The notes under the pieces: model-generated
Told to the model about the DNA's origin: nothing
Database searches by the model: none
What the model saw: only the letters and a program-made list of their open reading frames with translations
Origin: Hyphomicrobiales bacterium
GTDB taxonomy: Bacteria > Pseudomonadota > Alphaproteobacteria > Rhizobiales > Xanthobacteraceae
Reading direction: 5' to 3'
Assembly (NCBI GenBank): GCA_021732215.1
Contig: JAKFVL010000001.1
Span: forward strand, 124,001 to 188,000
Length of the DNA stretch: 64,000 bases
Program-made: the position numbers and the translations under genes
Part shown: positions 7,682 through 17,387 of the stretch, piece by piece
Position numbering within the stretch: the stretch's first letter is position 1
How the letters are laid out: every line of letters begins with the position of its first letter

Positions 7682-9028
7682 CTACACCTCCGCCGCGACA
7701 GGGCGCAGCACACGCTCGCCTTGACGCGGTTCTATCTGTTTAGCAGGCGCGCGATGAACCCAGACGGCCATCACCGCGGCAAGAACGAAGAGACCGGCCT
7801 CAGCCGCAAAGACCACCGCATATGACAGCGCCGGAGACGTCAGGACAAAGCGCGCGACATCGCTGGCCAGCGTCCCGATAAAACCGCCGATACCAAACGC
7901 AAATGCCTGCGCCGCTCCCCATAGCCCCATGCGGACACCCTCGCGCTTCTCGCTTCCCGCACCGACCAGCGCCATCATCGAGCCGATCGCGGCGACGGCG
8001 TAAGCGCCGTTGGTGACGCCGAGCATGAACACGGTTTCTCGCAGCGGCCACGACGGCCCGACCGCGGCCGCGGCAACCAGACAAAGAAGTGCGATGGCCG
8101 ACGTGGTGCATCCGGCAATCGTCCAGATTTGAAGATTGCCCCGCGAGCGCGGAAACACGGCCCCGACCAGCGGGACGAGCACCATCCCGAGAAGAGTGCC
8201 TGCATGCTGGATGCCGGAAAGTTTGGTGGTCTCGCCCGGCGTCATCTTGAAGACTACGCCCGCGAACGGCTCGAGAATGAGATCCTGCGCGCTGTAAGCC
8301 AGCATCGACACGAACACGAAGATCGCAAAGCGCCGCGACTGGGGCTCGGACCACACTTCGAGAAACGCAGCACGAAACGATGAGGTCGCCGGCACCGTCT
8401 GCCGACCTTGCCCGGCCGAAGCGGCGTCGCGCGGCTCGATCCCCCAGACGCCGATCAGCGTCAGCACCATCGCAGCAACCGACACGCTACCGGAGACAGC
8501 TACAAGCCGATGCGGCGAGAACGGATCAAGCAGATGGCCCGCTACGCCCGTCGTGACGATGAAGCCTACGATCATCATCACCCACACGATCGTGGCAGCC
8601 GCCGCGCGGCGGCGATCGTCGGTCAGGCTGGCCAGCAGAACGAGAAGCGACGTTCCGGCAGCGCCAACCCCGCCGCCGATCAGACAGAACGCGATGACAG
8701 CCAACGCGACGCCGAGCAGCGGTTCGGCCGCCATCAACGCCGTCGCCGTTGCGGCGAGCAATCCGCCGCAAGCCAGCACGGCCATGCCGCCGACGATCCA
8801 TGGCGTGCGGCGCGCGCCCCGGTCGGACCCGTATCCCCATGCCGGCCTGAACACCTGCAATGAATAATGAATTGCGACGAGCGCGCCCGGCAACATCGCC
8901 GGCATCGCAAGCTCGACCACCATTACGCGATTCAGCGTCGACGTGGTCAGCACCACGACAGCGCCGAGCCCGGTCTGCACAAGGCCGAGCCGGACGATTC
9001 CGATCCATGAAAGAGTCTGCATACCCAT
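7682..9028 (-). CDS. PucC/BCH2-family major facilitator (LhaA-like)
   Basis: 448 aa from the ATG at 9028, just after the bchG stop (TGAGCATG). About twelve transmembrane helices and the BCH2/PucC sub-family pattern: LTTSTLNRVMVVELAMPAML near the N-terminus, then FRPAWGYGSDRGARRTPWI. Family members in the bchG-bchP interval (orf427/428 of Rhodobacter) are thought to help hand bacteriochlorophyll to light-harvesting apoproteins; no substrate has been firmly shown. Co-transcribed with bchG and bchP; the stop lies two nt before the bchP start. An export or pigment-delivery role is inferred from family and context. Confidence 0.88.
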   Translation of the reverse strand: MGMQTLSWIGIVRLGLVQTGLGAVVVLTTSTLNRVMVVELAMPAMLPGALVAIHYSLQVFRPAWGYGSDRGARRTPWIVGGMAVLACGGLLAATATALMAAEPLLGVALAVIAFCLIGGGVGAAGTSLLVLLASLTDDRRRAAAATIVWVMMIVGFIVTTGVAGHLLDPFSPHRLVAVSGSVSVAAMVLTLIGVWGIEPRDAASAGQGRQTVPATSSFRAAFLEVWSEPQSRRFAIFVFVSMLAYSAQDLILEPFAGVVFKMTPGETTKLSGIQHAGTLLGMVLVPLVGAVFPRSRGNLQIWTIAGCTTSAIALLCLVAAAAVGPSWPLRETVFMLGVTNGAYAVAAIGSMMALVGAGSEKREGVRMGLWGAAQAFAFGIGGFIGTLASDVARFVLTSPALSYAVVFAAEAGLFVLAAVMAVWVHRAPAKQIEPRQGERVLRPVAAEV

Positions 9029-9030
9029 GC

Positions 9031-9927
9031 TCAGCCGCCTCGCAATGACGCCAGAGCGAACGCGCTGACCAGCATGCCGATCACGTAACAGCTGATGCCT
9101 GTTCCGTTGTACCATGGCGCGCGCTCACGCGGGCTTTTCAGAAAGTGCGCCATCAAGAACAATTGAACGACCAGAACGACGCCGACCGCCAAGGCATAGA
9201 CCGGTCGCTGCCATGCAAACAGCAGCCCGATCACCAAAAGCTGCGGCGCCGCCATGACAAGACAGGCAAACCGCGCGGCTTTTTCGACTCCGAGAAGGAC
9301 CGGAAGCGAATCTATACCCATGCGCTTGTCGCCCTCGACCGACTTGAAGTCGTTCAATGTCATGATGCCGTGGGCGCCGAGGCTGTAGAGCAGAGCAATC
9401 GTCACGATCCGCCAGTCGGGACTCGACGCCGCCATGATCGCTGCGCCCGTGAACCACGGCAGGCCCTCATAGCAGAGACCGCACGCGGCATTGCCCCACC
9501 ATCCGTTCTGTTTCAGGCGAACGGGCGGTGCGCTGTAAGCCCATGCCAGCACCAGGCCGAACACTGCGGCGCCGAATCCCCACGGCCCCAGCGTTGCTGC
9601 GAGCATCAGCGACAGCACTGTCCAGCCGATCGCGATGTACAGCCCCCATCGCCCCGGTATGCGTCCGGATGGAATTGGACGATCGGGCTCATTGATGGCG
9701 TCGACGTGCCGATCGTACCAGTCGTTCACGGCCTGACTGGTTCCGCACACCATCGGGCCCGCAAGCATCACACCGGCGGCGATCACAGGCCAGTGCTGCG
9801 ACGGCGACACGCCGGAGGAGACGATGCCGCAACCAAAGGCCCACATCGGCGGAAACCAGGTGATCGGCTTCAGCAGCTCAAGAACGACCGACGGAGCCGG
9901 ATGGGCAACGGCACTGTTGCTATTCAT
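9031..9927 (-). CDS. bchG: Bacteriochlorophyll synthase BchG
   Basis: 298 aa, UbiA prenyltransferase family with about eight membrane helices. The diphosphate-binding motif is QAVNDWYDRHVDAINEPDRP, followed by IPSGRIPG; a second Asp-rich motif is NDFKSVEGDKRMGIDSLPV. It esterifies bacteriochlorophyllide a with geranylgeranyl diphosphate. The ATG at 9927 overlaps the ppsR1 stop (ATGA), so its translation is coupled to the regulator gene and it heads the bchG-orf-bchP-tspO series. Confidence 0.96.
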   Translation of the reverse strand: MNSNSAVAHPAPSVVLELLKPITWFPPMWAFGCGIVSSGVSPSQHWPVIAAGVMLAGPMVCGTSQAVNDWYDRHVDAINEPDRPIPSGRIPGRWGLYIAIGWTVLSLMLAATLGPWGFGAAVFGLVLAWAYSAPPVRLKQNGWWGNAACGLCYEGLPWFTGAAIMAASSPDWRIVTIALLYSLGAHGIMTLNDFKSVEGDKRMGIDSLPVLLGVEKAARFACLVMAAPQLLVIGLLFAWQRPVYALAVGVVLVVQLFLMAHFLKSPRERAPWYNGTGISCYVIGMLVSAFALASLRGG

Positions 9928-11360
9928 TGTTCGTCCCTGCCCTCGTCTTCGACAGCATGCTCGGCCAAGCCATAGCGCCGCAACTTTACATAAAGACTCT
10001 GCCGGCTGAGGCCGAGCATGTCGGCAGCCGACGCGCGGTTGTCGCCGGTCAATTCCAGCGCCGCCTCGATCGACAGTTTCTCGATCACGTCGGTGGCCTC
10101 GCGCACCAGATCCTTCAATGGCACCCGGCCGATCATCTCGGTCAGCTGCGCCATCGAGCGCGGCAGCTCGCGTTCGTGCGAGGCGGCGGCCTGAAGACGC
10201 TTGTCGATGTTGCGGATCGTGAAGCCGAAGTTCGGCTTGTCGTCGCCGTCCGACAGCGCCATCGCCGACATTTCGATCTCGGCGGACCCGCCGTGTTCGC
10301 CGCGCAAGATGGTAGAGAACAACTTGAGGGTGCCGCTCTGGCGCAAGTTCGCAAGGGCGACGCTGAAGTCGATGCCCGCCCTCCCCACCCAGCGATCGAG
10401 AGATTCCGTCCTCACCTGCTCCTCATTGGACAGTTCCGCCATGTCGAGGAAGGACAGGTTGGCGCGAATGACGCGGCCGTCGTTGCGGGTTACGACCATT
10501 CCATCCGGCGCATGCTCGAAGTAGTTGATCAGCAGCGCCGTGGCGCGCATGGCGCCGGTCTCCACAGCGGCAGACTGCGATGACAGCCGGACCAGAAACA
10601 GCGATGCGTTTTCCTGGCGGAACAGGGACACCGACAATGTGCATTCGCGCTGATCTTTGGCGATACCGACGCGCGCGTTGCCGTCGCGGCCGGTGGCGCG
10701 CACATCGGCCAGCAGGTTGGTCACCGCCTGCTGGTCGCTCGCGCCAAAATGGCTGAGAAAGCCCGACTTGAGCATCCGCGGCTGGCTTTCGCCGAACAGC
10801 GCAAGCGCCGCGGAATTTGCGTCCATCACCTGCTGCGTGGCCGCATCGACGATGATCACGGCTTCGGATGACACCTGAAACAACAGCCGGTACCTGGTTT
10901 CCGCGTGACGAAGCCGCACGTAATCGCGCTCCATCGATTGCTGTGCATTGATCAATCGCTGTTGCATGGAGGCCAGCGGCCGCAAATCCCGCCCGACCAC
11001 GACGAACCGGTCGTCACGGCCGATGTTGATCGCCGAGTAGAGAACCGGAATGTCATCGCCGCCCGACGAGGGATGATTGACCTGACGCCACAGCGATGTG
11101 CTCTTCGTTGCCGCGTCATGCAGCATCTGGCTGACCTTGGGGCGCGTCTCCGGCGTCACCGTTTCCACGAGTTTCGCACCCAGCCACCTGCCGTGGCCAT
11201 CCAGCTCCAGCGACAGCTCTTCCTTGTTGAACGCAACATCCCGGATCACGCCTCCCCCATCGACCACCACCGCGACATCGGTCGCGGCAGCAATCAATTT
11301 TGCAGCCGATTGGGCGCCGAGATCTCCCAGCGACTCTTTTGGAGATTTGAAAACCTGCAC
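9924..11360 (-). CDS. ppsR1: PpsR/CrtJ-type transcriptional regulator (bchG-linked copy)
   Basis: 478 aa from the GTG at 11360 (VQVFKSPKESLGDLGAQ), the start that best fits the family; the frame runs open to 11525, but that extension crosses a hairpin and looks non-coding. PAS domains at about 15-115, 140-260 and 275-385, the second introduced by SMERDYVRLRHAETRYRLLF, then the Fis-type HTH (ELTGDNRASAADMLGLSRQS, then LYVKLRRYGL). It represses photosynthesis genes through TGT-N12-ACA sites. Only one cysteine is present (KDQRECTLSV, mid-protein) and none is in the HTH, where redox-active PpsR/CrtJ proteins carry their key thiol. Overlaps bchG by four bases. Confidence 0.92.
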   Translation of the reverse strand: MQVFKSPKESLGDLGAQSAAKLIAAATDVAVVVDGGGVIRDVAFNKEELSLELDGHGRWLGAKLVETVTPETRPKVSQMLHDAATKSTSLWRQVNHPSSGGDDIPVLYSAINIGRDDRFVVVGRDLRPLASMQQRLINAQQSMERDYVRLRHAETRYRLLFQVSSEAVIIVDAATQQVMDANSAALALFGESQPRMLKSGFLSHFGASDQQAVTNLLADVRATGRDGNARVGIAKDQRECTLSVSLFRQENASLFLVRLSSQSAAVETGAMRATALLINYFEHAPDGMVVTRNDGRVIRANLSFLDMAELSNEEQVRTESLDRWVGRAGIDFSVALANLRQSGTLKLFSTILRGEHGGSAEIEMSAMALSDGDDKPNFGFTIRNIDKRLQAAASHERELPRSMAQLTEMIGRVPLKDLVREATDVIEKLSIEAALELTGDNRASAADMLGLSRQSLYVKLRRYGLAEHAVEDEGRDEQ

Positions 11361-11575
11361 CAGGGCAAAGATCCTCCGCCAGAAAAGCGATCCTCCACGC
11401 CTGCGTTCCTCCGAGCTTCTTGTTCTTGTTGGCCTGCGCACCACCGGCGCGCGGACTTCAGCCTCGTCTCGGGATTCCGCACCGGGATTTCCCTTCCAGG
11501 AAATTCCGAGCAACGAAGAGGGCATTGCGCGCCGTCATGCCGGCATGTGACGCGATCGCAATGCCCTGTTACCGA
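11361..11575. other. Intergenic region between pufM and ppsR1
   Basis: A 215-nt gap between the end of the puf operon and the preferred ppsR1 start. Its main feature is the stem-loop at 11519-11567. A ppsR1 promoter should lie here, but I cannot point to a convincing -35/-10 pair or a PpsR box. Confidence 0.5.
11519..11567 (-). terminator. Long stem-loop after pufM
   Basis: AGGGCATTGCG at 11519-11529 is the exact inverse complement of CGCAATGCCCT at 11557-11567, and the loop contains the perfect palindrome CATGCCGGCATG (11536-11547). It begins nine nt after the pufM stop. No clear T-run follows, so it may act as an mRNA 3'-stabilising hairpin, as known for puf transcripts, as much as a terminator. 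Confidence 0.6.
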
Positions 11576-12499
11576 TTACCGTGCGGGAGCCAACCCGTGC
11601 TTCACGCCCCAGTCGAACCAGTTGTCGACCACCGTTCCGGTCAGCAGAATTCCGATGCCGCCCGTCAACGGACACAGCACCGCGAACCACCACGCCCAGC
11701 GATGAATCGATTCCGCGGTGGCGTTGAAGCCCATGGTCCAGCGCCAGAACAAGGCTGCACGCTCGAGCGCCGTGCCGCGATCGACGATCTGCTCGATTTC
11801 ACGCTCGCCGCCGTAGCGGCTGACCGCGAGAATCGTCGCCCCGTGCATCGCGAACAGCAACGCCGATCCGTACAGGAAGGCGATCGAGAGCATGTGGAAC
11901 GGATTGTAGAACAGGTTTCCGTAGGTGATCGAGAAGTTGTTGGTCCAGTCCAGATGCGAAAAGATTCCGAACGGAACGGCCTCGCTGAATTGTCCCATGA
12001 TGAGGGGCCGAATGAAGCCCAGCACCAGATACAGCCAGATCGCCGAGAGGAACGCCCACGACACATGGGTGCCCATGCCGAGCGCGCGCGCGAGCCGATA
12101 TGTCCGCACCCACCACAACAGGATCGACGTGGTGAGGAAGAAGCCGGCCATCAGCCACCAGCCGCCCTCATTCAGCGGAGGAAAGGTGATGCCGTATTCC
12201 GGTTTCGGCGGATCGAGCGTCAGCCAGGGCAGTTGCCTCAGAAATTCGATCGGCGACCAGTTGACCGACGCCAGCATGTTGAGACCGATGATCTCGATCG
12301 CGACGATGCCGCAGATGATCGACAACAGACCGGTATAACCCAGATAGATCGGGCCGACCTGAGCGTCGCCGAGCTTTCCCAGCAAATAGCTGAAGCGGCC
12401 TTTGCTGGTCCGGACCCACATTCCGGGAGGGACCGGAATTCCGGGATAGACCTCGCTGCGAACCTGCACTTGCGTGAAGAAGTTTTGATACTGAGCCAT
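11576..12499 (-). CDS. pufM: Photosynthetic reaction centre M subunit
   Basis: 307 aa, five transmembrane helices. Bacteriochlorophyll and iron ligands are in place: [42 protein letters not shown] with the Fe-ligating His, and [12 protein letters not shown]. It pairs with PufL to hold the special pair, quinones and non-heme iron in the inner membrane. Starts 30 nt after pufL. The next gene is ppsR1, so no pufC (tetraheme cytochrome) or pufX follows. Confidence 0.97.
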   Translation of the reverse strand: MAQYQNFFTQVQVRSEVYPGIPVPPGMWVRTSKGRFSYLLGKLGDAQVGPIYLGYTGLLSIICGIVAIEIIGLNMLASVNWSPIEFLRQLPWLTLDPPKPEYGITFPPLNEGGWWLMAGFFLTTSILLWWVRTYRLARALGMGTHVSWAFLSAIWLYLVLGFIRPLIMGQFSEAVPFGIFSHLDWTNNFSITYGNLFYNPFHMLSIAFLYGSALLFAMHGATILAVSRYGGEREIEQIVDRGTALERAALFWRWTMGFNATAESIHRWAWWFAVLCPLTGGIGILLTGTVVDNWFDWGVKHGLAPAR

Positions 12500-12529
12500 G
12501 GCAAGACTCTTTCTTGTGACCGGATGAAA

Positions 12530-13363
12530 TTACGACGACCAGATCGGGAGATTGCGCCACCAGTTCCACCACTCCGACCAGGCCTGGCCTTCAGCCCATA
12601 GCGGACCGCTGATGACGATGCAGACCGCGCTGAAGAAGACGGCGGAGAGCGCGATGAACAGACCGAGGCGGTGAATGCCGATGGTGCCGACCGAATACCC
12701 GATCAGGTCGCGGAACATGGTGTTCTCATGTTCGGGCGATCTCACGGTTTGGCCGCGATCGGGATTGGTCGACGACAGGATCAGCCCGCCGTGCAGCGCG
12801 AGCGCGAGGCACGTCGTGAAGAAGAACGTGATCGCGATCATGTGCGCCGGATTGTAGTGGAAGTTTCCGTACTGGTATCCGGTGGTCGACACCCAATCGA
12901 GATGGGTGATGATGCCGTAGGGGAAGCCGTAGCTCCACGACCCCATCAATACCGGACGGATCACGACCAGCGTGAAATAAGCGAAGATGGCGAAGCTGAA
13001 CGCGAACGGCACATGGTATCCGATGCCGAGCTTGCGGCAGATTTCCACTTCGCGCAGCGCCCAGGAGCAGAATGCGCCCATCGCGCAGATCGTCACGATC
13101 TGCCAGATGCCGCCTTCCTTCAACGGCGCGAACGACAGACCGTAAGCCGCATCCGGCGGGTTGATGCTGATCTGCCAGAGATTCCAGGTCGGTCCGAGCG
13201 ATGCGCCGTACAGGATCATCGCGATCCCGACCAGCGAAAAGAAGATCGTCGTCATGCCGAAGAACCCGACATAAAACGGCCCGGCCCAGAAATCGAAAAG
13301 GTCGCCGCCGATCAGCGTTCCGCCTCGAACGCGATACTTTCTTTCAAAGCTGAGCATTGCCAT
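12530..13363 (-). CDS. pufL: Photosynthetic reaction centre L subunit
   Basis: 277 aa from the ATG at 13363, preceded by GGAGGAA (an upstream in-frame start at 13399 has no such site). The N-terminus [15 protein letters not shown] is typical of PufL. Five membrane helices carry ligands in [31 protein letters not shown] and IGIHRLGLF. It forms the active electron-transfer branch with PufM. Separated from pufA by a 134-nt hairpin region, typical of puf operons in which pufBA mRNA outlives pufLM. Confidence 0.97.
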   Translation of the reverse strand: MAMLSFERKYRVRGGTLIGGDLFDFWAGPFYVGFFGMTTIFFSLVGIAMILYGASLGPTWNLWQISINPPDAAYGLSFAPLKEGGIWQIVTICAMGAFCSWALREVEICRKLGIGYHVPFAFSFAIFAYFTLVVIRPVLMGSWSYGFPYGIITHLDWVSTTGYQYGNFHYNPAHMIAITFFFTTCLALALHGGLILSSTNPDRGQTVRSPEHENTMFRDLIGYSVGTIGIHRLGLFIALSAVFFSAVCIVISGPLWAEGQAWSEWWNWWRNLPIWSS

Positions 13364-13417
13364 CGATCGTTCCTCCGCGTTCGAATCTGAAATCGTCAAT
13401 CCAGAGCAATTGCAGTT

Positions 13418-13461
13418 TCCGTAGCTCCCGGAAGCGGACTGTTCGGCCGCTCACTCCGAAC
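13418..13461 (-). promoter_or_regulatory. pufA-pufL intercistronic hairpins
   Basis: Two inverted repeats sit between pufA and pufL: TTCCG (13418-13422) with CGGAA (13430-13434), and GTTCGG (13441-13446) with CCGAAC (13456-13461). In purple bacteria, hairpins here protect the upstream pufBA message from 3' decay and so raise the LH1 to reaction-centre ratio. I infer the same role; the second stem is the stronger of the two. Confidence 0.5.
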
Positions 13462-13497
13462 TCGTCCGTTTCCGGTGCGCAGTACGTCATGCGGTCA

Positions 13498-13689
13498 TCA
13501 AGACAGCATGCTTGGTGGTGTGTACGGCAGAGTGATCTCTGACGTCTTCGCCTTGCGCGGGCCTTCCAACCAGTTGAACCGGTCAGTGCTGAGCAAGATG
13601 AAGTGAATCACGATCGCTAGACCGAACAGGAACGTAAACAGCATGATCAGCGCACGGCGCGGATCAAACAGAAGCCACATTCGCCACAT
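13498..13689 (-). CDS. pufA: Light-harvesting LH1 alpha polypeptide
   Basis: 63 aa, a single transmembrane helix ([20 protein letters not shown]) with the bacteriochlorophyll-ligating His in VIHFILLST and the N-terminal [14 protein letters not shown] typical of LH1 alpha. Forms the ring around the reaction centre together with PufB. Starts 12 nt after the pufB stop and is followed by the intercistronic hairpins. Confidence 0.96.
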   Translation of the reverse strand: MWRMWLLFDPRRALIMLFTFLFGLAIVIHFILLSTDRFNWLEGPRKAKTSEITLPYTPPSMLS

Positions 13690-13701
13690 GGTTTCCTCCT
13701 G

Positions 13702-13917
13702 CTATGTCAAGAACGACAGCGAAACGCTTGCGAAGTGCTGCAAGCCTTCCATTGCCGCCTTGTAGCCGCCAGCGCCTGGCAGCCAAGGACGCCACATCCA
13801 AGCAAGGATGTGAGCAACCACTGCGATCACCGTGAAGAGTATGAAACTCGTCATGAAGATCGAATGGAACTCCTTGGCTTCCTGTTCGGATAATCCCGAA
13901 AGGGAACCGTCCTTCAT
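13702..13917 (-). CDS. pufB: Light-harvesting LH1 beta polypeptide
   Basis: 71 aa, ATG at 13917 preceded by AGGAGG. The LH beta pattern [20 protein letters not shown] leads into one membrane helix, with the central His in [16 protein letters not shown] ligating bacteriochlorophyll. About 20 residues after the WRPWLPG motif make the C-terminus longer than in many PufB proteins ([20 protein letters not shown]). Confidence 0.96.
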   Translation of the reverse strand: MKDGSLSGLSEQEAKEFHSIFMTSFILFTVIAVVAHILAWMWRPWLPGAGGYKAAMEGLQHFASVSLSFLT

Positions 13918-14041
13918 TTGGAATACCTCCTAGTGATGGCCTTTCGGCCGTTGGCCGCCCGAGCGTGGGCGACGGTGAATGCCGCATCGTTTCCGAAACG
14001 GCAGGTCTTCAACCGGAACGCCCGGCCGAATGGCTACGAAC

Positions 14042-14281
14042 TCAAAATCCCGTAAAGGACGACGTCACGCACATGCGCGCCGCCGTACTGGCCTCACCAA
14101 AAATCGACTCCCTGCTTGCCGGGCGCGGAGATTGCGAGCTTCTGCGCCACGGCATCAGCCGCACCGCAACAGCTCTAACCAGAAACAGCACGAAGCAGGC
14201 CGCGAACAGAAGCCGCGACTCGATCGTCCTGCTCTCGCCGGTCAATCTCGACCTGCGGTCCCCGTGAACGTATTCAGACAT
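14042..14281 (-). CDS. pufQ: PufQ, bacteriochlorophyll-related membrane protein
   Basis: 79 aa from the ATG at 14281, with GGGAGG eight nt upstream. The PufQ pattern is clear: MSEYVHG, then RTIESRLLFAACFVLFLVRA (one membrane helix), RLMPWRR and SIFGEASTAARMCVTSSF. PufQ is required for normal bacteriochlorophyll levels and is thought to carry or shuttle intermediates at the membrane. It sits between bchZ and pufB, the classical position, 31 nt after bchZ. Confidence 0.9.
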   Translation of the reverse strand: MSEYVHGDRRSRLTGESRTIESRLLFAACFVLFLVRAVAVRLMPWRRSSQSPRPASRESIFGEASTAARMCVTSSFTGF

Positions 14282-14312
14282 GGGCATCACCTCCCGAATT
14301 TTCCTGAATCAC

Positions 14313-15764
14313 TCATGCCGGTTGCCCATCGAGCAACGCGGCCCGCGCCTTCACCACAGAATCACTCGTCACACGATCCTCGCCCGCCTTGCGCGCGCTG
14401 CTCTCGGCCGCATCGCGCAGTCGTTTTGCTGCCGAGATTCGCACCAGCACCGGATGCGCCTCGAGCACCTGATCGAGCAGCGCCTTGGCCTCATCGCTCC
14501 AGAGAATTTCCTCGTGCAGCCGCGCCGGCGTCGGCTCGACGCGATCGAGATCGGATGCCAGCGGCAGGATATTGAACAGCGCATCGAACAGCGCGTTGCA
14601 GACTTCCTGGACGAGATAGGTCGCGCCCGAATATCCCATAAACGGCGTGCCGGTATGCCGCCGGATCACCGCGCCGGGGAATGAGGCGGGGATATACACA
14701 GCGCGGCCGCCGGCTTCCGCCAGATACATCCGCTCGTTGTAACTGCCGAACAGGATCAGCGGCGGCGTTTCCTTGACTGCCTTGCGGATCGCATCGTTGT
14801 CCGGCTTCACGCCGGGCCTGCGCGCAAACGAGAATGTGCACGGAAGACCCATTTCGGTTTCGAGGAAATTCCGCAGACCCCGCGCATAGGTCTCGTTGGC
14901 GGCGACAGCAAAGCTCGCCGTGCCGAAGAAATCCTGCGTCACCGACCGCCACAGATCCCAAAGCGGTTTGATCGTGGTGTGCTTCTCGCGCTCGATGAAC
15001 GGTTCAGGGTCGATGCCGAGCAGCTCGCCGAGCTTGCGCAAAAACTTCGTCGTGCTGTGCAGCCCGATCGGCGCCTGCAGATACGGCCGTTCCAGCGCCT
15101 CGCACAGCATGCGGCCGAACTCGCGGTACATGCAGATGTTGACGTCGGCGTTGATCAGCTTCGGAATGTCGGCGAGATGGCTGCCGAGCGGAAACACCAT
15201 GTTGACGTCGGCGCCGATGCCTTCGACCAGACGGCGGATTTCCGCGAGATCGGACGGCATGTTGAAGGTGCCGTAGATCGGCCCGATGATATTGACGCGG
15301 GGCTTCTCGCCTTCCTTGCGCGGCTTGCGCTCCGGGATTTTCTTCAGGCCGTACTCTTTCCAGAGCCAGACGATGGCGCGATCGGCGCTCTGCCATTGAT
15401 CCTCGTCGATGGTGCGCGGCAGGAATCGTTTGATGTTGGTGCCTTCGGGCGTCACGCCGCCGCCGATCATCTCGGCGATGGAGCCGGTGACGACGACCGC
15501 CGGCAAATAAGGATCGAGCACACGGTGCGCGCGCTTCATCGCGCCTTCGGTGCCGGTCTGGCCGAGCTCTTCTTCGCCGAGGCCGGTGACCACAATCGGC
15601 AGTTCATGCGGCGGCAGCGCATCGGTGTAATGCAGCACCGACGTCACGGGGAGATTCTCGCATCCGACCGGGCCATCGATGATGACCTGCATACCCTTCA
15701 CCGCGGTGAAGGCATACACCGCGCCCCAGTAGCCGCCCGCGCGATCATGGTCGAGCACAAGCAT
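14313..15764 (-). CDS. bchZ: Chlorophyllide a reductase subunit Z
   Basis: 483 aa from the ATG at 15764, overlapping the bchY stop (TGATG). Nitrogenase MoFe-like fold: [20 protein letters not shown], then [20 protein letters not shown] with the cluster Cys, and [19 protein letters not shown]. With BchY it forms the catalytic part of chlorophyllide a oxidoreductase, which reduces the C7-C8 bond of ring B using electrons from BchX. Upstream open frame inside bchY is not coding. Confidence 0.96.
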   Translation of the reverse strand: MLVLDHDRAGGYWGAVYAFTAVKGMQVIIDGPVGCENLPVTSVLHYTDALPPHELPIVVTGLGEEELGQTGTEGAMKRAHRVLDPYLPAVVVTGSIAEMIGGGVTPEGTNIKRFLPRTIDEDQWQSADRAIVWLWKEYGLKKIPERKPRKEGEKPRVNIIGPIYGTFNMPSDLAEIRRLVEGIGADVNMVFPLGSHLADIPKLINADVNICMYREFGRMLCEALERPYLQAPIGLHSTTKFLRKLGELLGIDPEPFIEREKHTTIKPLWDLWRSVTQDFFGTASFAVAANETYARGLRNFLETEMGLPCTFSFARRPGVKPDNDAIRKAVKETPPLILFGSYNERMYLAEAGGRAVYIPASFPGAVIRRHTGTPFMGYSGATYLVQEVCNALFDALFNILPLASDLDRVEPTPARLHEEILWSDEAKALLDQVLEAHPVLVRISAAKRLRDAAESSARKAGEDRVTSDSVVKARAALLDGQPA

Positions 15765-17365
15765 CAGACCATTTCCTCCGACTTGCGCTTCTTGGCCAAT
15801 GCTTCCATCTGCTTGCGGTACTTCTCCCGGAACGGAGCATTGTCCTTTGGCGTGTCTTCCCAGACGCCGGCGGCGAAGCCCTCCCCGGTCTCCCCGAAGA
15901 ATTCCTTCATCTCGTCGAAGCGCCCCTTGTTGGCGAGCGCGGCGTTGACCACCTGGGCGAGCGAACCCGCACCCGCGACGCCGAACAGCGGACGCGCGGA
16001 GATCAGATTGGTGAAGTACAGCGACGGGATCGCCAGTTGCTTTGCCTTCTGAACCACCGGCGTGGTGCCGATGGCGAGGTCCGGCTTGAACTCCTCCATC
16101 GCCGCGAGATCCATCTCCAGCGAGGCGCGGTACTGAACCCGCACACCCTTGGCCTCGAGCCACTCACGATCAGGATCGGACCATTGCGTCCTTGGGCACG
16201 CCGTGCCGACATAGGGCACATGCGCGCCGCTTTCGATCAGCAGGCGCGCCACCAAAAGCTCGGAGCCCTCGTAGCCAGAGACGTTGATGCGGGCATTGAT
16301 CGGTTTGGCCGCAAGCGCAGCCCTGATCGCCGGCAGGAAACGATTCTTTGCCGCATCGATCTTGTCGCGGCCGACATTGCAGGCAGCGCCGATCGACTCC
16401 AGCCACGCTTCGGTGCCGTCGTGGCCGACCGGCGCCGAACCCACGATCTTGCGTCCAGCCAGATCGAATTGCCGGAAGCTCGCGGTGTAGAACGGATGGA
16501 TCGCGGCAACGGCCGAGCAATCCAGCGCCGCGTAAAGCTCGCGCCACTCGCGGGTCGGCACCACAGGCCCCGCCGCAAGTCCGAGCGGCTCCAGCATCAT
16601 GCCGATGCCGACCGGATCGGCCGGGAACATCTCGCCGATCAGCGTGACGGTGGGCCGTTCGCTCCGGCCGCCGCGCGGCGCCTGCACTGGCCCCTGCTCG
16701 ACTTCCTTGCGCGCGTATTCGAGCATCGCGGCGGCGAGCACATCTTTTGCTTCCGCATGCGTCGGCACGCCAAAGCCCGGCACATCGATGCCGATGATGC
16801 GAACCCCGTTGATCTCGTCAGGCAGCAGATCGAGCGGCACGCCCGATGCGGTGGGCACGCAGAGATTCGTAATGATGATGGTGTCGTACAGCGCCGGATC
16901 GGCCAGCTTGAACACCGCTTCGCGGATATCCTCGAACAGCTTCCCCGTGACCAGCGTCTCGGAATTGAACGGCACATAGCCGACGGTGCGGCGAGCGCCG
17001 TAGAAGTGCGACGTGAACGTCAGGCCGTACACGCAGCAGGCTGAGCCGGACAAGATCGTGGCGGTGCGCCGCATCCGCAAGCCGACGCGCAGCGAGCCGA
17101 ACGCCGGACACATGCTCTGCGGCTGATCGTGCGGCCCCTTGGGATAGTCGGCGGCGTAGCGGTCGAGAATTTCGCTCTTGCCCGCCGCCTGCGCGGCGGC
17201 TTTCAGTTCGGCCGCGCCCGCATGACATCCAAGGCCGTCGGTCTTGGTCGCAGCCTGATTGATGACAGGCGGGGCAACGGCGACATCTTCCACCGCGAAA
17301 TCGACAGGCTCGCTGACAACAGACTCAGCGATCGCTCCGTCGTATCGGGGCCGGATGATGTTCAT
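15764..17365 (-). CDS. bchY: Chlorophyllide a reductase subunit Y
   Basis: 533 aa from the ATG at 17365 ([11 protein letters not shown]). Cluster-ligating cysteines are in [28 protein letters not shown] and [40 protein letters not shown] follows. It pairs with BchZ in chlorophyllide a oxidoreductase and carries the shared [4Fe-4S] cluster. 22 nt after bchX; the stop overlaps the bchZ start. Confidence 0.96.
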   Translation of the reverse strand: MNIIRPRYDGAIAESVVSEPVDFAVEDVAVAPPVINQAATKTDGLGCHAGAAELKAAAQAAGKSEILDRYAADYPKGPHDQPQSMCPAFGSLRVGLRMRRTATILSGSACCVYGLTFTSHFYGARRTVGYVPFNSETLVTGKLFEDIREAVFKLADPALYDTIIITNLCVPTASGVPLDLLPDEINGVRIIGIDVPGFGVPTHAEAKDVLAAAMLEYARKEVEQGPVQAPRGGRSERPTVTLIGEMFPADPVGIGMMLEPLGLAAGPVVPTREWRELYAALDCSAVAAIHPFYTASFRQFDLAGRKIVGSAPVGHDGTEAWLESIGAACNVGRDKIDAAKNRFLPAIRAALAAKPINARINVSGYEGSELLVARLLIESGAHVPYVGTACPRTQWSDPDREWLEAKGVRVQYRASLEMDLAAMEEFKPDLAIGTTPVVQKAKQLAIPSLYFTNLISARPLFGVAGAGSLAQVVNAALANKGRFDEMKEFFGETGEGFAAGVWEDTPKDNAPFREKYRKQMEALAKKRKSEEMV

Positions 17366-17387
17366 GCGCTGCGTCCCATATCCGTTC

